A DNA stretch of 64,000 bases. It comes from a virus. Position numbers and translations under genes: made by a program. Below the pieces are notes generated by a model. The model was not told the origin of the DNA. It was given only the letters and a program-made list of their open reading frames with translations, and did not search any database. The stretch spans positions 1 to 64,000 of the IMG/VR virus record IMGVR_UViG_3300042860_001108. The stretch is one strand, 5' to 3'. Each line of letters begins with the position of its first letter. Position 1 is the stretch's first letter. Positions 35,801 through 41,942 of the stretch are shown piece by piece.

Positions 35801-37056
35801 CCGATGCCGCCACGCGGCAGTCCCAGTACGAGAGCTACCGTGCGCAGGGGCTGTCCGACATGGAAGCCGAACTCATGGCGCTGGAGTCGATGAACTTCAG
35901 CAAGCGCGGGTTGTCACCCACCATGCACATGGCAAGCATGTTGGTGCCTTTCCTGAATGCGCAGATCCAGGGCTTGGACGTGCTGTACAAGGCACTGACC
36001 GGCAATATGCCGTTCAACGACAAGCTTGATATCCAGCGCAAGCTGTTCACGCGTGGCGCGTCGATGTTCGCTCTCACGATGGCTTACGCCGCAGCCATGC
36101 AAGACGACGAGGAGTACAAGAACGCTCCGCCCGATGTGAAGTACGGCAATTGGTTTGTGCGCCTGCCCTTCCTTGACGAAATGGCTGGAGAAAAGGTCAC
36201 GCTGCGCGTACCGATCCCGTTTGAAGTCGGCTACATCTTCAAGGCGCTGCCCGAGATGCTGTACAACAGCATGAAGAGTGACCGAGGAGCAAAGGAAGCC
36301 TTTGAAGCGCTCAACCACATCCTGATCCAGATCGTTCCAGGCGGCAGCAGCATGGTGCCTATCGAGATTGGCGGAGCCAAGATCCCGGTGCCGGTGCCCA
36401 TCCCTGCAGCCATGAAGCCCGTCATCGAGGTGGGCTTGGGCAAGTCGTTCTTCACTGGGCGTGATCTTGAGTCGGCGCGAGAGCAGCAAGAGGTTCCGGG
36501 TATGCGTTACCGGGAGCGGACTTCTGAGATTGCCAAGTACATCGGTGAGTCGGTGAACTTTTCACCAATCAGGATCGAAGCACTTGTCAACGGGTACACA
36601 GGCGGGCTGGGGTTGCTGGCGCTCCAAGCACTGAGCTTGCCGCTGCCGAAAGCGGATGTGGTGGTGCCTGAGAAGCGCTGGTCTGAACTGCCGTTGGTGG
36701 GGCCGATGTTCCAGCCCGCAGACGCCAGCAACATCATCGATGGTGTGTATAAGGACTTCCAGAAAGTCACACAGGCTAAGACCACCTACGACAACCTGAT
36801 CGTGAAGGGTGAGACCGGCAAGGCGCAAGCGTTCTTGCAGGAGAACCTGCAGTTGATCATGATGAATCAAATGGCGGGGGAGTACCGACAGATGATGGGT
36901 GAGTTGACCAAGAACGAGCGCATCATCCGTGGATCGAAGCTCACCGAGGAAGAGAAGCGCAAGCTGGTGGATCAGATCAAGGCTGCGAAGATTCAGATTG
37001 CTGCTTCCGTACGGGCGGTACTCGAAAGAAAAGAACCCCAAGCCGCCCCTGCCTGA
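26824..37056 (+). CDS. Giant polyvalent ejection protein with metallopeptidase-like and ADP-ribosyltransferase-like modules
   Basis: 3410 aa. The N-terminus MPTYDVTVEGKTYEVNAPDE is the small domain that starts many such proteins. Residues about 118-168 are Gly/Ala-rich and hydrophobic. Residues 250-1830 are mostly coiled coil. Residues about 1840-2070 resemble the metallopeptidase of polyvalent proteins (LLHEVGAHIGF, H1945/E1946/H1950, with NDELLAYAVEEAF). Residues about 2075-2490 resemble ART-PolyVal (WHGTGKPFKEFDF at H2077, GSGEGAQVFGWGTY, ending YVDFYDKDEGSAIV). Residues 2500-3410 form the large helical C-terminal domain usual in this class. FSR tripeptides at 1833 and 2499 bracket the enzymatic part. 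It is probably packaged in the capsid and injected with the DNA to modify the host. Confidence 0.8.
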   Translation: MPTYDVTVEGKTYEVNAPDETTAWQWANYTHRQQKQQAPAPKESTIGSELVRGGKQLFSTSRTGIGALATPEESARAGVERSQQIAAEAGEGPSFAALRKAYEERGLLPAAGELLSQIPRAVAGQGAQLAAMAGGAKLGAMAGTAVAPGVGTIAGGILGAGATLLPQFFGSNVERQAAEQMERGEQVKIDRGAAAAAAAGQAGIEAAGTALVLGKRVVKGILGVTDDAALTTAKAREELVKAAGRSRLGAAGRGAAVGLAEIPVEVAQAVIERRQAGLDVLSPEALSEYGENAYLAGLVGPTIGAATRVTEPGAARRKLAVEEQAKAAEERAAAAKAEAEKKKDPGYALKLDADYQAAVQRMKELQAAVPKRPAKDALPEEQMAYRQAVDARNAHLKDVLQPLAAEYVPRKAEIAQLKEQQRVAGMSPLEYQMEQTETAPIKGIAPGERARTTVEDDEIFPAIKPTAPTLAYAKQRIALANEQALADSAEPKEQADIYAQYLLQDPVIARQLVNTKPNIPNLTAKQNTSLYKKLSELLSTQEQQEAAALEKTRPDLYGPGETADTFAPWKQSIEAEERLREEEAMAVAPVRKEEAVISPEREEQIKALETARQRYRAAADTYLKAKGTPDGPRALQQLLAARKEYESFAPAPLVGQAPAPVLSPETEAQLDKALTEVAGAAPASAEELESRIQRLADTRKTAIAKVSENASELAQYEKLTQYMGTPQGLSEVARTPEMAEAAKRRMTPMLEQAQASRNEAIAAAIQEIRLQRDASGLVPLDKSDADLQNEFRAKLNADLQQAKGKAKVDEKKRQEAIAQQLQRINARIRQIEGGDRAGRLLGYASAFRSEPERVGELNNLYKAYRSLSTQQGLTPQAAQLNRTLQNLVDFYTVGGGAAKPRVVAKGPREARRELVLGERAFTGYEPTVEGTEVRYNKPRKMAEYKATPEEQALVEDMRARELAELNEAADQQYTPETSDRGKKQIFDALRQRIDNISAPATQEEVDAAKAQAVPQDQATGDLFAAATERAQAELQTAGERRAAARSEVGRAMAGMRGKSAIMDQAQRLAEKFGKDLGIAPEGTFAAAKTRLTQAQAAKRGAETEFKEKEQEALRAAADDALIAQRNAEATSRAANNTVDAIEARLAAEKETPAVEVRTPPRAMVLLQKIVELQALIGRRGAQVRTSQAPTKYSPAQFVFRRAAAEKTDADVGPVQDALNQAVSAAKQGEGWASDIEQVQAHMATLEKYLSRREAQGRLLPEAELMAKEWYRKLAAHEAALRRPMYGAGQLTPAEIRDYTQRRLELAQAEYDRIQLQIDGLHRQLLDTEVAVAKREVDRITGDINALVSRMERREGADLAGQELAALSAQYKDAVANLEAAQKTFAERKKAESVPFTRKSPGSALEQWMKGAQDRFDVSVQRFKDKQAALERQATAPAATPAITAAERRAEVEKQRSGLSIPELQAQLEGALKAQTKLKKRGSKKQREALAEKIAGLRAQIGRLKGESTFGTEYYAESEQAQAAQDAREEAEAREAGKEETTRAGRRKAAKEIFGVQRTIAETGEVPQATKDANKLDAVIKNNRQAFEMAVEQGFKSTAIRPQKRGKSATPERLMRTPLEGIAYRLRQEIVEKLAAPRTKKQNQELNRLREQLYGLEQAINTAPVTVEERRRTARAIWAKLPKDMRQDTVDKLGGRLPSGGISMSFFDRFADALETTVIRERLGQPISQAPVTTMTKAELAPIQAETEKRVAATMAATEELRTKYYEQKEKELSDKARLKGTIDEATQRQIEKEANEFADRVVQRIKEEEAREATQRMTEPMRGKPSAEGDIEFSRGKPAEGLTKEELIAELERALGQKGLLDTQNVLIVVESLAELKEGNVTTQVGARKMVPVSALRKRRVSLPPALRDNLDTIPDDAKGFVYDGKAYLIAENIGKDHALGVLLHEVGAHIGFRNFFNTAQYNALVETVKRWSNSKANTLEAKIGRAAKERVEAAKTPEEQVNDELLAYAVEEAFNAGVEPSGVKSGNAVQNWLRIIVDGFKRALEKFGLAPQKLKVGDLVNMAYGAANLELRGTWHGTGKPFKEFDFTYMGSGEGAQVFGWGTYRASAHSTAKFYQRQEAEKQLRQWQNDPKIKEWQASLTENIMFDGRKLSSERDRLQKLIQSSDPDTSRKAFADAYVFDLLARRARENDFKLSPAKIAENITNKGELIGLDNETKVAAQKTVDSIIAGDLKIVMPFQGDFLLQDNVAYYKNKDYLESTLPVERWMDIDDLVDAAVDEAKDKTYAAVAEALSRVYKEKLASYEKLAKASGYFAAKAADLRKIDVDAIVYHPLPEPPIPEPKGAFARVMSTRPDEEYFVLDLPLDQQAPKVQNAISELLNSTDAVKDKARLRSVLNAKMDGDDRASDLAEALRWIPAKPTQAPTSKAPAMKRRSDKAISYLLREYGIAGYKYLDAPSRDRNITRDSKFNYVDFYDKDEGSAIVAWDIDRVGPAEGILFSRNLPTASRVANQIIGKQPTVLDSIKKSLFGLAFRTQVIDALAPLEQIAYTSMDALKGSQMMYYLRKYGMRNNMTQEAIENGVAQVQEITRPDGQKERIIEAVQGANIKDIVKRLAAKDVIKEAGSADAANRLFTLYMSAIRGENKGFDKLNFGRAAALSELQKIERELASPRLEPQEKTQLNARKAYLEKNLDSMPTEADFRAAKAEIDANPTLKKAFDEAREMYNEYNTDLLNFLVQTGAISKDEAARLLRAKDYIPYYRMRGGNAELMIGGETPIRIGNLKDSPHLQELVGGEEPIFDFLTSSVQNTSMLLDMGLRNIAAKNVAYELADAGLASKPARAGKTGAPKGTLEFKLDGEDYFVRVDTDYIGVPSDLLVKGMAGIPTMLPQGLRLMGIPAQILRRAVTSTPVFAAKQLFRDSLGAYMLSGSDAPPLLSAVNQLRKASPLKARGVTGGQTFTGTTEDISRLLKEMQEGRPGWMKAFTKMEAMAHKADAATRQSQYESYRAQGLSDMEAELMALESMNFSKRGLSPTMHMASMLVPFLNAQIQGLDVLYKALTGNMPFNDKLDIQRKLFTRGASMFALTMAYAAAMQDDEEYKNAPPDVKYGNWFVRLPFLDEMAGEKVTLRVPIPFEVGYIFKALPEMLYNSMKSDRGAKEAFEALNHILIQIVPGGSSMVPIEIGGAKIPVPVPIPAAMKPVIEVGLGKSFFTGRDLESAREQQEVPGMRYRERTSEIAKYIGESVNFSPIRIEALVNGYTGGLGLLALQALSLPLPKADVVVPEKRWSELPLVGPMFQPADASNIIDGVYKDFQKVTQAKTTYDNLIVKGETGKAQAFLQENLQLIMMNQMAGEYRQMMGELTKNERIIRGSKLTEEEKRKLVDQIKAAKIQIAASVRAVLERKEPQAAPA

Positions 37057-37198
37057 TACCGAACTGGGCCCGGGCATCCTTGATGTGAAGCGGGACTGCA
37101 GCCAGCAGTCCCGCCTGTCGCACGGCCTCTAGGTCAAGCGCAGGGACGAAGAACCCCTGCCCCTTCTCAAGCCGGTCCCACGGATAGTGCCGCAGCAT
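36977..37198 (-). CDS. Small conserved phage protein overlapping the giant gene
   Basis: 73 aa. MLRHYPWDRLEKGQGFFVPA, then AVRQAGLLAAVPLHIKDARA and GIRQGRLGVLFFR matches a recurrent short phage protein pattern (YP(W/F)DxLExGxxFFVP ... FG...G...FxR). It starts 32 nt inside the end of the primase-polymerase gene and its last 80 nt overlap the convergent giant gene. The recognisable pattern, not the open frame alone, is why I keep it. Function unknown. Confidence 0.65.
   Translation of the reverse strand: MLRHYPWDRLEKGQGFFVPALDLEAVRQAGLLAAVPLHIKDARAQFGIRQGRLGVLFFRVPPVRKQQSESSQP
37090..37114. terminator. Perfect hairpin at the convergent junction of the two arms
   Basis: GCGGGACTGC (37090-37099) and GCAGTCCCGC (37105-37114) are exact inverted repeats around AGCCA. 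They lie 34 nt past the stop of the giant gene and inside the small leftward ORF. There is no T-run on either side, so termination would be factor-dependent or assisted. It is placed where a bidirectional stop is needed. Confidence 0.45.
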
Positions 37199-40073
37199 TG
37201 TGAGGGTCTTCTTCTATCGGTCGGCCTATGCAGATCGTGCGCACGCGCATCTGCGGGCCTCGAGTCTTTGCCATCATGTCCTTGCGCTCGAAGCCGACCG
37301 TGTACCCGGGCATGGCCTGTATCTGCTTCTTGAACGCGTCGTAGCCGAAGGACATCGCCACGCAGTGCGACTTGAGCATCTGCTCCTCGATGAAGTACTC
37401 CACGTAGTTCTTCTTGTTGATGCCGTGCTCCACCCGGCCCATGACCTTGCTGCGCGTGACCGTCTGGTCGATCTCCTGCCCTGAGCCCAGCGCTGCCAAC
37501 AGAGCGCCGTTGCTCTGGCGGATCACCACGAACTGACCGTAGTTCTCCCGGGTGAAGGCGTTCAGCACATCCTCTGCCGTGCGCCCGCCCGTCTTGATCA
37601 CCTTGCGGGCTTTCTCCACCAAGCTCTTGAGGAACTCGATGATCTTGTCCACCGGCAGGTCGATGATGCCTGCGTACCTACTTGAAGCAAGAATCGCACC
37701 GGCAATGATTGCGCCGCAGCCAGCGGCCCAGTAGCGCTCATCGCCCGACATCTTCCACTCGACCTTGATCTTGCGGATGCACTCCTTGGTGATGCGCTCC
37801 GCCGTCTCTTGATTCTGCACCAGCCAGCGCACGTAGATGTCGCCAGCCACGCCGTGGTTGTGCATGGGGATCTTGAGAAGGTCTTCCTCCTCCGGCGTCC
37901 AGTTCAGCTTGACCTCAGGCGTCCACTCCAGCATGCGCAGCAACTCGCCCTGAGACGTGTGCTGCCGAGCCCCGGACATGTAGTCCTGCATGTGGGTGTT
38001 GGAGGTCAGGAAGACCAGCGTTGCCCACGACACGAGGTTCAGCCGCTCACGGTTGTGGTGCGCCTCGCTCTTCTCCTTGCCCTGGCCTTCCGAGGCGTCG
38101 AAGATGAAGCCGGGGAACCACTCCATGTCCTGACGAGACTTGTGCGTGATCTCATCCGATGTGAACGGCAGGCTGTTGAGGTTGCCCATGCGCTGCTGCA
38201 TGGTCACAGGCGAAGTGCTCTTGCCTGTGCGGTAGCGGATCGGGTGGCCCCAGATCGAGTTCAGCAAGCTCAGCGCCAACGACTTGCCCGTGCCGCTGTC
38301 GGTGGACCCGCCATGTATCGTCAGCGCCGCCATCTGCGTGAACTTCATCAGCGGCGCACCGAACCCGATGCTGGCGATGCCCAGCAGGTCGAACTGCTTC
38401 TTGCGCATGAGCATCTGTGGGAAGCGTCTCCACTCCTCCAGCGTGCCCTGTGACCGCGTGATGCGCGTGAGATTGACGAGGTCTGGCATCGGCACCGTGC
38501 GCGTGCTGCCGTCTTGGAAATACACCTTGCCGTTGTAGACGAACGTGCCATCCTCCTGCCAGCCGTACTGGCCTGGGATCTTGATGGCCTTCTTCGTGAC
38601 GCTGGCATCCTCGATGCAAGCGCGGATGTACTCGAACAGATTCTTGTCGTTGCCTGCGCCGAACGAGGCAATGATGTTCTGCTGTGCCAACGTCTTCAGG
38701 CACTCGTCCTTGGACACGGTGTAGCGCTGTGCCATCAGCACATCGATGGGAGCGCCGGGTCGGTTGGCGACCATGTGCACGGTGTGCTCACCGTCCTTGT
38801 TCAGCAGGTCCACGACGAACAGATCGTAGGGCACGATCATGATCTGGTGCTTGCGCTTGGTGCCGTCAGCCTCCTCCACCATACGCTCGACAAACACGCC
38901 GCCCTTGGCCCCGTAGGAGTAGCCCTTGGGTGGGATTGGGCGTGTGACTGTGACCGGTGGTGCCTCGGGGTCGTCCGGATCCACGGGCGTGATCTCGATC
39001 TGCTTCTCGGTGTTGTCAGCCAGGATCTCGCGCCCAAGCGCCAGGGGGTTGGTGATCTTGCCGAAGTGCTTGCAGCCTTCGCAGATGCCAGGGTTCTCGC
39101 TGTCGAACTTCAGGCACGGGTACGGGCCTTTGATCTCGCGCAGCTTGGTCTGCATGCGCTCAGGCTCGTAGGGGTGCAGGCTGCTCAACCAGACCGCAGC
39201 ACGCTCACCATCCGCACACTGCTTGGCCTGGGACAGCCAGCCACGCCACTGGGGCTCCATGCCGTCATCAGCGGCGTGCTCAACGAAGTGCGCAAGCTGT
39301 GCGCAACCATCGCCTGCCGCCGTGCGCTGCATGATCAGCTTGAACTTGGTGACGCTGTTCTCCACCAGCTTGACGTTGCTGGCTACGGGCGCTTCGATGC
39401 GTTTGCCGGGGATGTCGAGCGGTGCGCGAGACGGTGCCGGCGCATTGACACTGGTCGGCCCCAGCGCGGCAGTGATGGCCTCAGCGAAGTCCTCGAAGCT
39501 GCACGGGGTGCCCTCGGTCATGATCTTGACCGAGCGTGGGGTGGCGTACTTCTTCTTGAAGTTGAGCGTGCCCGGGATGCGCAACACGCGGGCCGCGTCG
39601 GCGGTGACCGTCATGTCGATAGACAGCGCTTGCTGCTTGCACAGGCGCTTGAACGCCTCAGCCACAGGCTTCCAGATACCCACAGCAACGGGATGCGTGA
39701 AGGCCCAGTAGCAGTGCAGCCCGCCGCCTGATGCGACGATCCACGGAGTAGCCAGCCCCTCAAGCCCTGTGGTCTCAAGGAAGCCACCCAGCGCTTGTGC
39801 CGCGTCTTTCTTCGTGGCGTAGCCATCCATGTCGATGAACATGGATCGCACGTACTCGGCGTTGTCTGCCGTGCGCTTGCCCGACTCTTCGAACGTCGCC
39901 AGCGCGAAATAGATGTCCTTGCTCTGTGTCAGCCATTGGTCAGCATGACGCTGTACCTCCTTCAGATCTTCAACAAAAACGTGTTGCTTCTTCTTGGAAG
40001 ACAACTCTGCTGCGCAGTAGTACCCAAAACCGGGTGGCGGAAGCACAGCCGCTAGAAACTCAAGCGGTTCCAT
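37167..40073 (-). CDS. Primase-polymerase fused to DUF927-type helicase
   Basis: 968 aa. The N-terminal 210 residues carry the archaeo-eukaryotic primase pattern: SMFIDMDGY (D81, D83), VASGGGLHCYW (S115 to H120) and SIDMTVTADAARVLRIPGTL (D153). A cysteine knot at about residues 330-345 (PCLKF ... GICEGCKHFG) may bind zinc. The C-terminal half is a DUF927-type P-loop ATPase with GGSTDSGTGKS (K597) and PFTSDEIT as Walker B. It should prime and unwind phage DNA. No separate primase or DnaB-type helicase is present, so this protein is likely the replisome motor. Confidence 0.85.
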   Translation of the reverse strand: MEPLEFLAAVLPPPGFGYYCAAELSSKKKQHVFVEDLKEVQRHADQWLTQSKDIYFALATFEESGKRTADNAEYVRSMFIDMDGYATKKDAAQALGGFLETTGLEGLATPWIVASGGGLHCYWAFTHPVAVGIWKPVAEAFKRLCKQQALSIDMTVTADAARVLRIPGTLNFKKKYATPRSVKIMTEGTPCSFEDFAEAITAALGPTSVNAPAPSRAPLDIPGKRIEAPVASNVKLVENSVTKFKLIMQRTAAGDGCAQLAHFVEHAADDGMEPQWRGWLSQAKQCADGERAAVWLSSLHPYEPERMQTKLREIKGPYPCLKFDSENPGICEGCKHFGKITNPLALGREILADNTEKQIEITPVDPDDPEAPPVTVTRPIPPKGYSYGAKGGVFVERMVEEADGTKRKHQIMIVPYDLFVVDLLNKDGEHTVHMVANRPGAPIDVLMAQRYTVSKDECLKTLAQQNIIASFGAGNDKNLFEYIRACIEDASVTKKAIKIPGQYGWQEDGTFVYNGKVYFQDGSTRTVPMPDLVNLTRITRSQGTLEEWRRFPQMLMRKKQFDLLGIASIGFGAPLMKFTQMAALTIHGGSTDSGTGKSLALSLLNSIWGHPIRYRTGKSTSPVTMQQRMGNLNSLPFTSDEITHKSRQDMEWFPGFIFDASEGQGKEKSEAHHNRERLNLVSWATLVFLTSNTHMQDYMSGARQHTSQGELLRMLEWTPEVKLNWTPEEEDLLKIPMHNHGVAGDIYVRWLVQNQETAERITKECIRKIKVEWKMSGDERYWAAGCGAIIAGAILASSRYAGIIDLPVDKIIEFLKSLVEKARKVIKTGGRTAEDVLNAFTRENYGQFVVIRQSNGALLAALGSGQEIDQTVTRSKVMGRVEHGINKKNYVEYFIEEQMLKSHCVAMSFGYDAFKKQIQAMPGYTVGFERKDMMAKTRGPQMRVRTICIGRPIEEDPHNAAALSVGPA

Positions 40074-40088
40074 GAAGCTCCCGGGGGG

Positions 40089-40241
40089 TTACTTGAGGTC
40101 GTCCAGCAGCGTCTCTACCGCCTTGATCAGCGCATCGCACCAGTCCTTAGGCAAGCCGTTGTCGTTCTTGAGGTAGGCATACCGGACCAGTTCCTCTGGC
40201 GTCAGGCTTGAAGGTTGAATTCCTTGCATATTTGCACCCAT
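40089..40241 (-). CDS. Small helical protein, unknown
   Basis: 50 aa from ATG 40241 (ATG 40229, giving 46 aa, is an alternative with a nearer GGGTG). Its sequence continues SSLTPEELVRYAYLKNDNGL and DWCDALIKAVETLLDDLK. It overlaps the end of the HTH gene by 40 nt and ends 15 nt before the primase-polymerase start. A longer open frame extends upstream, but only this part looks protein-like. Function unknown. Confidence 0.55.
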   Translation of the reverse strand: MGANMQGIQPSSLTPEELVRYAYLKNDNGLPKDWCDALIKAVETLLDDLK

Positions 40242-40480
40242 GCGGTTTCTGCGTTCTTGGCGGCTCTGAGGATCTCGATCAGGCGCTCGACGCGGGGTTG
40301 ATACGGATTGAGAACATCGCCGCCCAGCATCCAGTTGTAGACGGTTTGGCGTGATGCCCCAGTGGCTTTGGCGAGGCGCAAGACGCTGAAGTCCAAGCTC
40401 ACAGCAAGACGCCCGAGCGTGTTGCCCAGGCTCTTGGGAGCGTCCTTCACCGCCAGCACGGTTTTGACAGAGTAGGTCAT
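40202..40480 (-). CDS. XRE-like helix-turn-helix regulator
   Basis: 92 aa. Residues about 30-57 read DFSVLRLAKATGASRQTVYN and WMLGGDV, a clear helix-turn-helix with the XRE spacing, followed by a short C-terminal helix (VERLIEILRAAKNAETAWVQ). It lies directly downstream of the terminator that ends the SSB transcript. It could control the primase-polymerase operon that follows; the TTGACA-containing palindromes in the early region are possible targets, but this is not shown. Confidence 0.8.
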   Translation of the reverse strand: MTYSVKTVLAVKDAPKSLGNTLGRLAVSLDFSVLRLAKATGASRQTVYNWMLGGDVLNPYQPRVERLIEILRAAKNAETAWVQICKEFNLQA

Positions 40481-40486
40481 GGTGAT

Positions 40487-40506
40487 AAAAGGGGGCCGAA
40501 GCCCCC
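40487..40506 (-). terminator. Rho-independent terminator after the SSB-like gene
   Basis: On the minus strand GGGGGC-TTCG-GCCCCC followed by TTTTATC, 8 nt after the SSB stop. A 6-bp GC stem, UUCG tetraloop and T-run make a textbook intrinsic terminator, separating the SSB transcript from the HTH gene. Confidence 0.85.
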
Positions 40507-40513
40507 ATCAAAG

Positions 40514-41494
40514 TCACTCATCATCCCAATCAGCCGCCAGCTTGGCAAGAGACGACTTGGGTGCAGCGGGTGCAGCCTTCTCTTCCTTGCGTACGGTTGG
40601 CTCGACGGTCTCCTCAGCCTCTTCCACAGGCTCAGCCTTGGCCTTGGGAGGACGGCCACGCCGGGGTGCAGGCGGCGGTGCCTCTTCCTCTTCTTCCTCA
40701 GCCGCAGGAGCGGGTGCGGGCTTGGCAGCAGCCTTGGGGGTGGGCTTGGTGCCCTCCAGCTTCATCGGCTCGACCTTGTCGGTCTGCGCCACGGTCATGG
40801 TGATCGCACGCTTGGCGTCCTCAGACTGACCCTGCTCCGCAGCCGAGGCGTACTCGTCCTCGCTCAACCAGCGCATCGGCTTGAAGAACAGCTTGGGGCT
40901 CTCCGACTTCGTGTCGAACTTCATGCGCGTGACCAAGGTCTCGGGAGAGACGCCCTGCGCAGCCAGATACCGGGCGTACGCTTGCAGCGGACGGTTGTCG
41001 CCTTCCTCCTTGCCGAAGATGGACGTGGCAGGCAACTGAAGCTGCATGACGTCACCGTCCACATCGTTCGCCAGCACCACTGCCAGACGCTGGCTGTAGC
41101 GGCAGGCACGGCTATCACCCTGACCGGAGCCCTTCACATTCTGCGGGCACGAGGCGCAGTTGGTGGCCTGGGGGGTGGCTGCGCTGGCGTCTGGCTTCTC
41201 GCCGTCAGCCGACCAGCAGTCAGGGCCGCTGGGCGTGTCGCCGTCGTACGCCTTCATGTAGAAGGTGCGCCCGATCTTGGGAGCGGCGTTGACGACAACC
41301 ACATCGAGGAAGCGCTCATCGACAGCGGCAACTTCCTTGCCGTCCACCATCAAGCGGAACACGCCGCCCTTGATCGAGATGCGCTTGCCGCCACCACCGG
41401 CACCCCCTGCGAGGGACTTGGCGAGGGCAGACAGTTCGCCCTTCTTGGCGAACGCGGGAACGGCAGAGCCGGAGAAAAGTGCAATGTTGCTCAT
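40514..41494 (-). CDS. Single-stranded DNA-binding protein-like
   Basis: 326 aa. The N-terminal 210 residues form the folded part (ISIKGGVFRLMVDGKEVAAV; FLDVVVVNAAPKIGRTFYMK) with cysteines at DCWSADG and NCASCPQNVKGSG...RACRYSQ that could bind zinc. The last 100 residues are Ala/Pro/Glu-rich, with an AT-hook-like RRGRPPKAK, and end in the acidic LAADWDDE. An acidic C-terminal tip is typical of phage and bacterial SSBs. Placement beside helicase and polymerase genes supports a replication role. Confidence 0.7.
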   Translation of the reverse strand: MSNIALFSGSAVPAFAKKGELSALAKSLAGGAGGGGKRISIKGGVFRLMVDGKEVAAVDERFLDVVVVNAAPKIGRTFYMKAYDGDTPSGPDCWSADGEKPDASAATPQATNCASCPQNVKGSGQGDSRACRYSQRLAVVLANDVDGDVMQLQLPATSIFGKEEGDNRPLQAYARYLAAQGVSPETLVTRMKFDTKSESPKLFFKPMRWLSEDEYASAAEQGQSEDAKRAITMTVAQTDKVEPMKLEGTKPTPKAAAKPAPAPAAEEEEEEAPPPAPRRGRPPKAKAEPVEEAEETVEPTVRKEEKAAPAAPKSSLAKLAADWDDE

Positions 41495-41504
41495 GTGTAG
41501 CCTT

Positions 41505-41897
41505 TCACTTGGTTGACGGTTTTCTTACAGAGATGTCGAACTCGGTGTCCGAGTTCAAACCTGGGGGAATGGACCCAGGGTTTTCTTCCAAGAACAACTT
41601 CATGTTGGACTGGGCGATGCGCTTCTCCAGCAGGTCGAGCGCGTCGTGTTCCACCATGAACTTCTTGAAGCTGTCCCAGTCGTTGGTGTAGTACCGGGTC
41701 TTCTCCATCAGCGAGACGGTGCCGTGGTCGGTGCGCAGGGACTTGACCCCCGTGCCCCGCATGCGGTCCTTGATCTCGTTCTTGACGGACTGTTGCTGCT
41801 CCTTGATCGCCTCGATCTGGGCGTCGAGGTCTTGGATGGCCGAGCGCATCTTCATGTAGATGCGGACCAGCCTGTCTACGGGCAATTCGTCTTCCAT
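41505..41897 (-). CDS. Phage replication-module protein, unknown
   Basis: 130 aa. An N-terminal coiled coil (YMKMRSAIQDLDAQIEAIKE, then QQQSVKNEIKDRMRGTGVKS) is followed by LRTDHGTVSLMEKTRYYTND and a helical FKKFMVEHDALDLLEKRIAQ. The order (helix pair, then a short beta meander with DHGTVS) occurs in phage proteins next to SSB genes. It starts right after a candidate promoter. No catalytic residues recognised. Confidence 0.75.
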   Translation of the reverse strand: MEDELPVDRLVRIYMKMRSAIQDLDAQIEAIKEQQQSVKNEIKDRMRGTGVKSLRTDHGTVSLMEKTRYYTNDWDSFKKFMVEHDALDLLEKRIAQSNMKLFLEENPGSIPPGLNSDTEFDISVRKPSTK

Positions 41898-41916
41898 GCT
41901 TTCTCCTTTTTTGAGT

Positions 41917-41942
41917 TAGTGTCCAACACTGTACATTGTCAA
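41917..41942 (-). promoter_or_regulatory. Candidate promoter/operator upstream of the SSB operon
   Basis: Minus strand: TTGACA at 41942-41937 overlapping the helicase stop, then an inverted repeat AGTGT-TGG-ACACT at 41929-41917, 20 nt before the start at 41897. No good -10 lies 16-18 nt away, so the TTGACA may be part of an operator. The call is weak. Confidence 0.3.

Noticed and set aside
38514-39731. 405-codon open frame antisense to the primase-polymerase
   Set aside because: Same reason: a mirror frame of a well-supported gene.
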